DNA of 64,000 nucleotides from JALORV01 sp963703945. Its GTDB lineage: Bacteria > Pseudomonadota > Gammaproteobacteria > Burkholderiales > Burkholderiaceae_F. Position numbers and translations under genes: made by a program. The stretch is taken from NCBI GenBank assembly GCA_963703945.1, contig CAVPGM010000046.1:62001-126000 (forward strand), read 5' to 3'. Position 1 is the first letter of the stretch; each line of letters opens with the position of its first letter. The notes beneath the pieces were generated by a model that saw nothing but the letters and a program-made list of their open reading frames with translations, was not told the DNA's origin and searched no databases. This document shows, in pieces, positions 1-8,860 of the stretch.

Positions 1-2412
1 GGCAATGACCCTGGCCAGGTGCAGATCGTGCGCTGCGCACTGGTCTCGCCGGCCAAGCCGCCGCCGGAAGCGCCACCGGAGGGCGTGGACTGGAACGTCG
101 CGCAGCGCGATCGACTGCGCCAACTGGTCGATCTCGGCGGCGCGGGTCCCGACGATCTGCCACGCCTGGCGCCGCGCATGTACGGCCGTTACCAGCGCGG
201 CTCGCGCGCAGTCGGCCCCGTGTTCGGCAATCCGCCGACCACGGCGACGGCGGCGGATGCCGATTGGATCTCACAGCTGAACACCGCGCCCATGCATCGG
301 ATCATTGCCGGCATTGGTACGCGCGTGGTGCAGAAGGACCAGGAACTGCTGATGCAGGCGGCGTGGCTGCAGGTCGGCGAGATCCGCAAGGTCAACTCGT
401 CGTTGGTACTCATGCAGTTCGGTCGTTTTGTCGGCGAGTCGATGCATCGCGTGCACCTTGCCCGGCTTGCGTTGGGCGAACTGACGCAGGTCATGCGCGG
501 CGTGCACGACAAGCTGCGTCCCGAAGCGGCGGCGCTGACGATCTACGGCCGCATCGATCGCAGCGTGGTGCCATCGGCCGCGATGGGCAGCGCATTCCGC
601 CGCGCCACCCGCGTGCGCGGTCCGCTCGCGCGCTTTACCGACGCGGCAGCGCGCACCGCGTTGCGCAGCCTCGTCGCGCGCGGCGATCGCTTCAGCGATC
701 TGCGGCGCAACTATGTCGAGCCGGATGGCATCACGACGCTGTCGCCCGCCGCCGTCGCGGCCCTGCCGACCGCGCTGGTTGCCGCGAAACTCGGCGTGCC
801 CGCGGCACAGGCCGCAGCGGCGCTCAACCGGCGCATCTCGGCACGCACATCGCGGCTGTCGGTGGCCGACATCGTCGCCGCACCCGCGTCGAGCTGGCAT
901 GTCGGCAAGGGCTCGCTGGATCTCGCGCGCGTCGGCGCGGAACTCGCGCTCGATCGCGTGCGGCAGTCGCTGCCGCGCAACTCAGTGCGCGCCCCCGGTC
1001 GCGCTGAAGCCATGGCGCCGCTGCTGGTGGGACTCGCCAACAGCGGCGCTGTGCGCGGCACGACCGCCACGGCGGAGCTGCGCCGGTTCAATCGCTCGCT
1101 GCCGTTCAGCATGCCGGCGCGCCAGCGCGATGCTGCGATCGGGTTGGGTGCCGATGGGCGGGTCGCCACGGTAGTTGGCCAGGTTGCGCGCTTCGCCGCG
1201 CTGCGGCCGGTCGCGCTCGGATCCGCAGCAGTGGCTGTACGCGGTGTTGCGCGCGCCGCCGCGGCCGTGGCGCCGCGCATCCGCTTCGAGACCGACGCTG
1301 CGCGCAGCCTCACGCAAGCGGTGGCGCAAGCGCCGGCTGTGCCGATCGCCGAACTCGCGCCGCGTTTCTCCGAGTTCGGCGCTGCCCTCGGTGTGGCCGC
1401 ACTTCCGCGCACGCCCGAGCGGGCTCAGCTCGACCTTACGCGCAACGTCTTGCTCAATTCCGTGGCGCCGGGACGGACGATGAGCGCGTACGCCAAGGCG
1501 CGTCTCGGCCGGCTGCCGGATTGGCTCGCGCCCGATTGGTTCGACGATCTGCGGCTCGACACGATCATGAACGCGCCGCGCTTCGATCGCCCGATGTACG
1601 AAGCGGTCGATGCCTACGATCGCAACTGGCTGGTGCCGGGGCTGGGAACGATCGAGCAGCCCGATTTCGTCACCGTGCTGATGACGAATCCGGTCTACAC
1701 CGAAACCCTGCTCGTTGGCCTGTCCGACGAAATGGGCGGGGAGTTGCTGTGGCGCGGCTATCCGACCGACAAGCGCGGCACCTACTTCTATCGCTTCTGG
1801 GATGCGTTCAATGACGAACTGGGCCAACAGATCCATCGCTTCACGAGGACTGCGCTCGGAACGCACTTGGCAGCGGGAACGGGCGGAGCCGATGCGCGCG
1901 TGGTGCTGGTGGTGCGGGGCGAGCTGCTGCGGCGCTATCCCGACGCGATGATCGCCGCGGCCCGGGCGCAGCTCGATAAAACCGGCAAGCCGACGTTTGA
2001 AGACCCGAACGTGGCCGGTGCGCTGGCGCGCGTGCTGTTCCACGCGCATCTGCCGCCCGACTACACGCTGGTCGGCTTCGACTTGTCGGAAGAGAAGATC
2101 CGGACCGAGTCGTGGTGGTTCCTGATCGCCGAGCATCCGACCGCGCCGCGCTTCGGCTTGTCGCTCTTCGGCACCGGCAATCCGCCAGCGGCAAGCCCGA
2201 TACTGCGTGACAACCTCGACTGGAACGATCTCGGCGCCTTGCGCAATGAACGCTTTCTGTCGAGCTCAGCGCGTTCGCTGGTGGTCACGGAGCCGCCGCA
2301 GCCCTTGGTGAACTGGCCGGGCAACGCTGCTGTCGTCGCGCACGTGTTGCTGCGCGATCCGGTGCGCGCGGCATTTGAAGCGCGGCGGATGCTCGCGGGA
2401 ACGAAGGACTGA
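1..2412 (+). CDS. Unnamed conserved protein, first gene of a three-gene set (5' end outside window)
   Basis: The reading frame is open to the first base of the window, so the true start lies upstream; at least 797 residues are visible. I do not recognise a named domain. The N-terminal part has the pattern PRMYGRYQRG followed by a segment around GIGTRVVQKDQELLMQAAWLQ, which I recall from unnamed proteins of several bacterial phyla; the middle is alanine/arginine rich, and the C-terminal half is aromatic-rich (WRGYPTDKRGTYFYRFW). No signal peptide can be judged because the N terminus is missing. The stop lies 4 bp before the next gene, and a third gene follows with a 2-bp gap, so the three are very probably one transcription unit and one complex or pathway. 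Function unknown. Confidence 0.85.
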   Translation, partial: GNDPGQVQIVRCALVSPAKPPPEAPPEGVDWNVAQRDRLRQLVDLGGAGPDDLPRLAPRMYGRYQRGSRAVGPVFGNPPTTATAADADWISQLNTAPMHRIIAGIGTRVVQKDQELLMQAAWLQVGEIRKVNSSLVLMQFGRFVGESMHRVHLARLALGELTQVMRGVHDKLRPEAAALTIYGRIDRSVVPSAAMGSAFRRATRVRGPLARFTDAAARTALRSLVARGDRFSDLRRNYVEPDGITTLSPAAVAALPTALVAAKLGVPAAQAAAALNRRISARTSRLSVADIVAAPASSWHVGKGSLDLARVGAELALDRVRQSLPRNSVRAPGRAEAMAPLLVGLANSGAVRGTTATAELRRFNRSLPFSMPARQRDAAIGLGADGRVATVVGQVARFAALRPVALGSAAVAVRGVARAAAAVAPRIRFETDAARSLTQAVAQAPAVPIAELAPRFSEFGAALGVAALPRTPERAQLDLTRNVLLNSVAPGRTMSAYAKARLGRLPDWLAPDWFDDLRLDTIMNAPRFDRPMYEAVDAYDRNWLVPGLGTIEQPDFVTVLMTNPVYTETLLVGLSDEMGGELLWRGYPTDKRGTYFYRFWDAFNDELGQQIHRFTRTALGTHLAAGTGGADARVVLVVRGELLRRYPDAMIAAARAQLDKTGKPTFEDPNVAGALARVLFHAHLPPDYTLVGFDLSEEKIRTESWWFLIAEHPTAPRFGLSLFGTGNPPAASPILRDNLDWNDLGALRNERFLSSSARSLVVTEPPQPLVNWPGNAAVVAHVLLRDPVRAAFEARRMLAGTKD

Positions 2413-2416
2413 GGCC

Positions 2417-5400
2417 ATGGCCACGCGCGACGATAGCGGCCACGGGCGTCAGCTGCGAAGCGATCTCGCCGCGCTGCGCGCGGCCGTGGCCGATCATCAG
2501 GCCTCGCGGGAGCGCGTCGTCAACAACCTGGCGACAATCAACGCGCAGGTTCAGGCGCTCGATGCGCGGATCGCCGAGTTCGCGGCGACCGGCGACGGCG
2601 CGGGCGCCGAGCAGCAGCGCCAACTGCGCGGGAGGATGCTCGAGCAGCGGGCGCAGGCATTTGCGCGCCTGCGTGAGCTCGACGATCGCGTGCGCGCCGA
2701 CATCGGCCGGCTGCACGCGCGCATCGATCCCTGCGACGCCGATCCGGTTGCGCCGCTGCTGCTGCTCCCGTTGCGGCTGGAAACGCGCTACAACGAAGGC
2801 CGCACCGCGCTGCGCGTGCGCATCTTTCCAGACGACATCCACGTCGACGCGCTGGATCGCGGCATGACGGCCGCGGAGCAGGACGCCGCGCGCGCCTATT
2901 GGACGACGGTATGGCGCGCAACCGACGAAGAGGCCGCGACCGCGTGGCGCGATCTGCAGGCGCGCGTCGGGAAGGACCGCGCCACCTGGGTTGCGATCGG
3001 TGCCGAGCCGAGCAATCTCGACCGGCGCGCAACCGAGGCCACGCCCAAGCTGCCCGCGCTGAATGCCGCGACACATCGCGCGGCGCTGGCCCGCCTGCTA
3101 CCCGATGCATTCACGGTGGTCGCAATCCAGGGTGGCGTGCGCTCAATGGCCACAGGCGAACCGATCGCGCCGGAGGTGGTCGTCGGCGCGCTCTCGTCCG
3201 ATGGCGCACCGTTGAAGCAGGTCGGCGACGCGCACGTGATCGAAGGCGCCGAGTGGCTGGTCGACTACGACGCGGCGGTACGCATCGGCATGGCGGTCAC
3301 GCTGGGGCTGCAGCGACCGAACGAGAGGATTGACCAGCTGTTCGCCTTCGGCGTGCGGCGCAGCCTCGACCCGGCGCGCGGTGCGCCGAGCCAGCTTGCT
3401 GACCTGCTGCGCGCGCATCGCTGCACCAGCGGGCTTGCCTTCGTGCCGCAGGGCACGCCGAGCAACAACACCGAGACCGATCGCGCCGGCTGGCAGCAGC
3501 GAATCGAACCGGTTCAGCCGGCGCGCGATCCGCTCGCGGCGCCACCGGCGAACTCGAATGCCAACGTGCTGGGCACCGCGCTCGGCATCGACCCACGCCT
3601 GCTGGCGGAAGTCGACCACGCGCTGGAGGCCGAGCAGTCGCGCGCGCGGGCAATGAACATCGCGCTCTGGGGTCCGTCGTGGGGAAGCTTTCTGGAGCGC
3701 GCGCAGGGTGTCAGCTCCAAGCAGGCGCCGCTCACCGAATCCGGGCGTGAGGCGACACGTGCGTTCCATCGCGACCACGTGCGCGGCCGCGGTCCGCTGC
3801 CGGCGATCCGCGTCGGCGATCAGCCCTACGGCATCTTGCCGGTCTCGCGGCTCGACGACGCGTGGAAGTCGGCGGCGGGAGATCGCTTCGAGATCGAATT
3901 GCTGGATCGCTTGCGGCGTCTGCGCGCGAAGTGGGCGTCGTGTCTGTCCGCCGTGCCGCGCGTCGGCGTCGGCGACATCGACAAGGCGACGGTCGACATG
4001 CTCGGCACCGCGCCCGTGTCGTTCTCGGTGCGCGTTCGCAGCATCCTGTCGGGCGAGTTTGCACCGATCGCCACGCAGGTGACCGGCGCATCGAAAGACG
4101 ATCTTGAGACCGAGGCGCTGATCGATGCGCTGATCTGGGAGGAGATCAACAACGCGAGCCTTGCGCATCCGCCGGGCTCGCTGGCGGCCGACAGTCGTCC
4201 GCTGCAATTGCCGTACGTGCACGATTCCGATCCGGCGTTCATCGACGCCTTGATTGCCGGCGCATCTCCTGCGCAGCAAAGCGTGCTGCAGGCGCTGCTT
4301 GCCCTCGCATGGGATAGTGCACGTCGCGCGGCGGACAAGGAAGCCGCCGATGGCCGACTGGCCGAAATCGTCGGCCTGAGCGACAAGCTCTCTGTCGCCA
4401 GTCGTGACCGCGTGCTCGGTCTCGCGGGCGCCGCGGGCGCAGCGCCGCCGGAGCAGTTCTACAGCGCAGCCGCGCGGCTGGCAGTCGAAGCCAAAGTGCA
4501 ACCGGCCGCAATCGCGAGCTATCAGCCCATCCCGGCCATGCAGCGCTCATTCGGGGAAATGGCGCTTGCAAGCACGAGTGTCGCAGCGCGCGACGATCTT
4601 GCGGTGCAGGCGGTGCTTGGGTGGCTCAACGCGCGCGGTCGCCTGAACGAATTGCGAGACGCGCTGGTCGAGCTCAAGTCGACCGCGGTCGATGAACGTC
4701 GCATCCTGGTGGCGGAAACACTCGACACGGCATCGCACCGGCTCGATGCATGGCTCACTGCCGTCGTCGAGCGGCGCCGCGCGGCGAATCGTGCTCGCCA
4801 GCCCGGCACAGTGAGCATCGGCGCGTATGGCTGGGTCGAAGGCATCGTTCCCGCCGGCTTGCGCGCGGCCGACGGCGGCTACCTGCACGCGCCGAGTCTG
4901 ACGCATGCGGCCACGGCGGGAATCCTGCGCAGCGCCTATCTGTCGCACAACCTCGATGGCGGCGGCGACGGCGCGTTCGCCATCGACCTGGCAAGCGCGC
5001 GCGTGCGGCTGGCTCTGGAACTGATCGACGGTATTCGCCAGGGGCAACCCTTGGCCGCGCTGCTGGGCTATCGGATCGAGCGCGCCCTGCACGAGGCCGG
5101 CGCCGATCGGCTGATTTTCTCGCTGCGTGGAATCGCACCACTCACGCAGGGCAAGCTCACCGATCGCACGGACGCGCCGCCGCGAGAGGTGGTCGAGGCG
5201 CTCGCCGCCAACAACGTCGTCAATGGCATCGACCTTGTTGCCAAGTACCAGGGCAAGGTCGCCGGATTCAACGCGCAGAAGATTCGCGACCTGCTCGACG
5301 TGAAGCCGGCCGACAACCCGTACCTGAAGAACCTCGTCTGGCCGAAGGTCTCGGATGCCGAGTGGCGCGCGGTCAGCGACGCCATCGAGCACGCTGCGGC

Positions 5401-7027
5401 AGCGATCGACGCGGTGGCCGACCTGCTGCTCGCCGAAGGAGTGCATCAACTGGTGCAGGGCAACGTCGCGCGCGCGGCAGCGGCGATGGATGCCGCGGCT
5501 TCCGGTGACACCGCGCCGCCCGAACCCGACTTCATCACCACCTCCGCGCTCGGCGCACCGGTGATTCATCAACTGCTCCTGGCGGCCAACGGCGGCGTGC
5601 CATGGAATCTGACGCGGCCGCGTTCCGCCGCCGAGCCGCGGCTCGAAGCATGGGCTGCTGCGGTTGTCGGTCCCGCGGCGACCATCGTCGTTGCGCAGCG
5701 CGACGATGGCACGCGTATCACTGCCGATGCGAGCGGCTTGTGCGCGCTCGACCTGATCTACGACGCCGCCGATCGCCGCGTGCTGGAGCAGCGACTGCGC
5801 AGCGCACTCGCGATCGACGACGACATGCCTCTTGCCGACGTGCCCGCGGTCGACTGGCCGCAGGGACTGCGTGCCTTCGGCGATGTGTGCGAGTTCGCGG
5901 TGTCGCTGCGCGCCCTGATCACCAGGGCGCGTCCGGCGACGCCGGCGGACCTCGCACTGCCAAGCCACACGCCGACTCGCGAAGTCGCCGCGACCGAGTT
6001 GCAGTCGGCACACCTGCGCGCGAGCGCCGCTGCGAGCGCACTGGCGGCGCGCGGCCAGGCGCTGCAGGCGCTGGTCGACGCCAAAGTCACTGATACGGCG
6101 CAGTTGCGGACCGCACTGGAAGCGATCGCCGCTTACGGCGTCGCCGTGCCACTGGTGCAGGACGAACGACTTCCAACTGTAGCTTCGCTGGTCGCCGCCG
6201 AAGCGGCGCGACGCGTGATCGACGCCACCGAGCAGTTGAAAACGGTCAGCGTCGACGCCGTGACGCAGGCGGGACAAACGGTTTTCGGCGATGGCTTCTG
6301 GATCCTGAGCGCGCTCAGCACCGGAATGCAGAGTGATGCCTGGGACGCCGCCTTTGCCGCGATTGCCGACGGGGCGAGCGCCACCGGCATGCGGCGGTTC
6401 CTCACCGACCAGGCTTCGGTGCGCGATGGCGCGCGGCGTCTGCTCGAGGTGCAATTGCTCGCGGAAGCGACCGGCGCGGCGCCACTTCTCCGCGCCGGCC
6501 AGATGGTCGGCGGCAACGGAACCGCGCCGCGGCGCTGGATCGCGGTGCCGCTGGCGGCCGATGAGCCGACGCCGACTGCGTCGATCGTGAACAGTGTCGT
6601 CGCCGCGAGCAACGTCTACAGCGCGGCCGCGCCGCTGGCGGCGTTGGTGGTGGACCAGTGGACCGAAGTGCTGCCGGTGCGCGAGGCGCGCGGCCAGGGC
6701 AACAACGTGCTGGTCGATGCGCGTCATACGAGCGGCATCGCCTTCAACGCCGATGCGCCGGGCGCGCGTGCGCCGCAGGCGCTGCTGCTCGCGGTCTCGC
6801 CCGACGGCGCGCGGTGGAACGTCGAGCGGGTTCTCGCAGTGCTTCAGGAAGCACTGGAGTTGGCACGCTTGCGTCTCGTGACTTTGGAGCGGACCAACGG
6901 CATCGCACGCGTGTTGCCGGCACTCTATGAACAGAGCTGGTCACTGCAGGGCGAGAAGGTGTTTGATCCCCGCTTTGCCGACAAGCTGGCAAAGATGGAC
7001 AGCCTCGCGACGTTCCTGAAGGAGTAA
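2417..7027 (+). CDS. Very large unnamed protein, second gene of the three-gene set
   Basis: About 1536 residues. The ATG at 2417 is chosen over the upstream in-frame start at 2375 because it lies just after the preceding stop and follows GAAGGA-like purines. The first ~120 residues are heptad-rich (likely coiled coil), followed by a conserved-looking block LLLLPLRLETRYNEGRTALR and then IFPDDIHVD; this is shared, in my memory, by large unnamed proteins in other bacteria. The remainder is alpha-rich with many AAA/ALA runs and no evident membrane segments, so it is probably cytoplasmic. No catalytic motif is visible. It sits between two other unnamed genes with gaps of 4 and 2 bp, which argues for co-translation and a joint function. 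I cannot assign a role. Confidence 0.85.
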   Translation: MATRDDSGHGRQLRSDLAALRAAVADHQASRERVVNNLATINAQVQALDARIAEFAATGDGAGAEQQRQLRGRMLEQRAQAFARLRELDDRVRADIGRLHARIDPCDADPVAPLLLLPLRLETRYNEGRTALRVRIFPDDIHVDALDRGMTAAEQDAARAYWTTVWRATDEEAATAWRDLQARVGKDRATWVAIGAEPSNLDRRATEATPKLPALNAATHRAALARLLPDAFTVVAIQGGVRSMATGEPIAPEVVVGALSSDGAPLKQVGDAHVIEGAEWLVDYDAAVRIGMAVTLGLQRPNERIDQLFAFGVRRSLDPARGAPSQLADLLRAHRCTSGLAFVPQGTPSNNTETDRAGWQQRIEPVQPARDPLAAPPANSNANVLGTALGIDPRLLAEVDHALEAEQSRARAMNIALWGPSWGSFLERAQGVSSKQAPLTESGREATRAFHRDHVRGRGPLPAIRVGDQPYGILPVSRLDDAWKSAAGDRFEIELLDRLRRLRAKWASCLSAVPRVGVGDIDKATVDMLGTAPVSFSVRVRSILSGEFAPIATQVTGASKDDLETEALIDALIWEEINNASLAHPPGSLAADSRPLQLPYVHDSDPAFIDALIAGASPAQQSVLQALLALAWDSARRAADKEAADGRLAEIVGLSDKLSVASRDRVLGLAGAAGAAPPEQFYSAAARLAVEAKVQPAAIASYQPIPAMQRSFGEMALASTSVAARDDLAVQAVLGWLNARGRLNELRDALVELKSTAVDERRILVAETLDTASHRLDAWLTAVVERRRAANRARQPGTVSIGAYGWVEGIVPAGLRAADGGYLHAPSLTHAATAGILRSAYLSHNLDGGGDGAFAIDLASARVRLALELIDGIRQGQPLAALLGYRIERALHEAGADRLIFSLRGIAPLTQGKLTDRTDAPPREVVEALAANNVVNGIDLVAKYQGKVAGFNAQKIRDLLDVKPADNPYLKNLVWPKVSDAEWRAVSDAIEHAAAAIDAVADLLLAEGVHQLVQGNVARAAAAMDAAASGDTAPPEPDFITTSALGAPVIHQLLLAANGGVPWNLTRPRSAAEPRLEAWAAAVVGPAATIVVAQRDDGTRITADASGLCALDLIYDAADRRVLEQRLRSALAIDDDMPLADVPAVDWPQGLRAFGDVCEFAVSLRALITRARPATPADLALPSHTPTREVAATELQSAHLRASAAASALAARGQALQALVDAKVTDTAQLRTALEAIAAYGVAVPLVQDERLPTVASLVAAEAARRVIDATEQLKTVSVDAVTQAGQTVFGDGFWILSALSTGMQSDAWDAAFAAIADGASATGMRRFLTDQASVRDGARRLLEVQLLAEATGAAPLLRAGQMVGGNGTAPRRWIAVPLAADEPTPTASIVNSVVAASNVYSAAAPLAALVVDQWTEVLPVREARGQGNNVLVDARHTSGIAFNADAPGARAPQALLLAVSPDGARWNVERVLAVLQEALELARLRLVTLERTNGIARVLPALYEQSWSLQGEKVFDPRFADKLAKMDSLATFLKE

Positions 7028-7029
7028 GC

Positions 7030-8769
7030 GTGAGCGAGAACTTGAGCTTTGTGGCCGTGCGCGCGGTGCCGGAGTCGCTGAGGGCGATCACGCTGTTCCC
7101 GCCGGCGTGGACTCGGCTCGAACCGCAATCACTGACCGGCGATCCGACGCCCGGCCTCGAAGCGCGCATTCACGATCCGCTGTGGCTGCTGGGGCGGCAA
7201 TGGCAGTTCGGCGAGTTCCGCGGTGAAGACACCGGCAGCCCGATCGGCGTGCGCGTCAGTGCCGGTACGCGGCCAGTCACGGCGTGGCGTCCTGGCGATG
7301 CCGACGGCGTGGCGCGAGCGCTGCCCGGCAATCTGCCGCTCGACCCGTTTGTCGAACGCGAAACGCCGCCGGCTCACGGACCTGGATTGCGTCAACGCGC
7401 CGAGGCCGGCGCACTGCTCGTCAGCGCGCTCGCCGAGGCGGGCTTCGATGCGCGCGCGAATCTGCTGCGCGATTGCCCGCTGCCGCTGGCCGAGGCGCCG
7501 CCGAAACCGATGCCGGCCGCTTTGTGGAATGCGCCGCGCATGTTCGCGACGATCGCACGCGCGGCGCCGGATGGCGAGGCAGCGGCGAAAGGACTCGAAG
7601 GCGGCGCGCCCGCCTGGCTCGCCGGCGCGCCAGCGGCCGCGCTAGCGGCGGCCAAGGACTGGCTCGCCTGGTATCGCGGAAGTGTGGCGCCGCATGCGGC
7701 GGACGCTCCGAGTTCATGGATCGACGATCGGCTCGAGTACCGATTCGCAATGCGCGCGGGGACTGCCGACGGAGGGGTCACACTGCAGGCGCCGTTGCAT
7801 CTGGGCGGGTCGATCGACTGGTACGACTTCGAACATGCGCCGCAAGTGCGGCTCGCCGTGCCAAACGAGGCGGTCGACAATGAAGACCCCGCGCGGCGCA
7901 CCTTGACGATGCTGGTCGCACCGCTCAGCTACGCCGGTATGCCGGCCGATCGCTTGTGGCAGTTCGAAAATGGCAGCGTCAATCTCGGCATGCTCAACGT
8001 GCAGGCGCACGATCCGGCGCGCCTGTGCCTGGTCGAGTTCGCGACCATTTTCGGCAATGACTGGTTCCTGGTGCCCTTCGACGTCGATGTTGGCGCGCTG
8101 ACAACGCTGACCGAGGTCTCGTACACCAACACCTTCGGCGAACGGATTCAGGTCCCGTCGGCCGACGATAGGCAGCGGACGGGCCGCTTCAGATTGTTCG
8201 AAATCAGCGTGGCCGGGAGCGATACGGACACCTTGCGTGGCCTACTGGTGCCTCCCACAGTGCGAGGATCGCTGCAAAGCCGTGCGCTGGAGGAAGTACT
8301 GTTCCTGCGCGACGAGAGCGCAAACCTGTGCTGGGCGCTCGAGCGCACTGTGCAGCCGGTAAGTGGCGACCCGCGCAGTCGCAGTGACGAAGCGCGTCCT
8401 GCGCTGCGGTCCATGGAGCAGCGCGACGGCACCGATCTGCGCTACCTACTGGCCACCGTTGTTCCCGACTACTGGATTCCGCTGCTGCCCGTGCCGTTCG
8501 CCGCGGGCACCGGCGGTTTCTTCCTGCGCAAGGGATCGCTGTCCGAGGCAGACGCGGCACTCGGCCACCTCCTTGCGCCACGCCCGTTCGATCTGAAGGA
8601 CGAGGAAGTTCCGCGTGAAGGCGTGCGCGCACGTCGCGTGGCGGAACTGGCGCGCGCCGTCGACGGCGCCACCTTGCGCTGGGTTGCCCGCCGCGTCAGT
8701 GTCGGGCGAGGCGAGGGCTCGAGTGGGCTCGCCTACGACAGCGCATTTCGCAGCGAGGGTCCTCCCTGA
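7030..8769 (+). CDS. Unnamed conserved protein, third gene of the three-gene set
   Basis: 579 residues from a GTG two bases after the previous stop. The N-terminal region carries LFPPAWTRLEP, then HDPLWLLGRQWQFGEFRGED, then GSPIGVRV. This is a distinctive block that I recall in unnamed proteins encoded next to homologues of the two upstream genes. No signal peptide or membrane segment is visible and no active-site motif can be named. The C terminus ends at ATGA, but the overlapping downstream frame is only a shadow of the convergent TIR gene. Product unknown; the tight packing makes it the last gene of the operon. Confidence 0.85.
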   Translation: MSENLSFVAVRAVPESLRAITLFPPAWTRLEPQSLTGDPTPGLEARIHDPLWLLGRQWQFGEFRGEDTGSPIGVRVSAGTRPVTAWRPGDADGVARALPGNLPLDPFVERETPPAHGPGLRQRAEAGALLVSALAEAGFDARANLLRDCPLPLAEAPPKPMPAALWNAPRMFATIARAAPDGEAAAKGLEGGAPAWLAGAPAAALAAAKDWLAWYRGSVAPHAADAPSSWIDDRLEYRFAMRAGTADGGVTLQAPLHLGGSIDWYDFEHAPQVRLAVPNEAVDNEDPARRTLTMLVAPLSYAGMPADRLWQFENGSVNLGMLNVQAHDPARLCLVEFATIFGNDWFLVPFDVDVGALTTLTEVSYTNTFGERIQVPSADDRQRTGRFRLFEISVAGSDTDTLRGLLVPPTVRGSLQSRALEEVLFLRDESANLCWALERTVQPVSGDPRSRSDEARPALRSMEQRDGTDLRYLLATVVPDYWIPLLPVPFAAGTGGFFLRKGSLSEADAALGHLLAPRPFDLKDEEVPREGVRARRVAELARAVDGATLRWVARRVSVGRGEGSSGLAYDSAFRSEGPP

Positions 8770-8860
8770 TGGCGCTCAGCCCCGAGTGCGTGACCAGCTA
8801 CGCTGCAACGCTCTGTTCGCATTCAGGTGAAAGCATTCCTTGGGGAAGCGAGAGATCTGA

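Noticed and set aside
4547..6727. Long minus-strand open frame opposite the 1536-residue gene, with similar ones at 982-2136 and 3143-4501
   Set aside because: Arginine/histidine-rich text typical of antisense frames in high-GC DNA; no ribosome sites.
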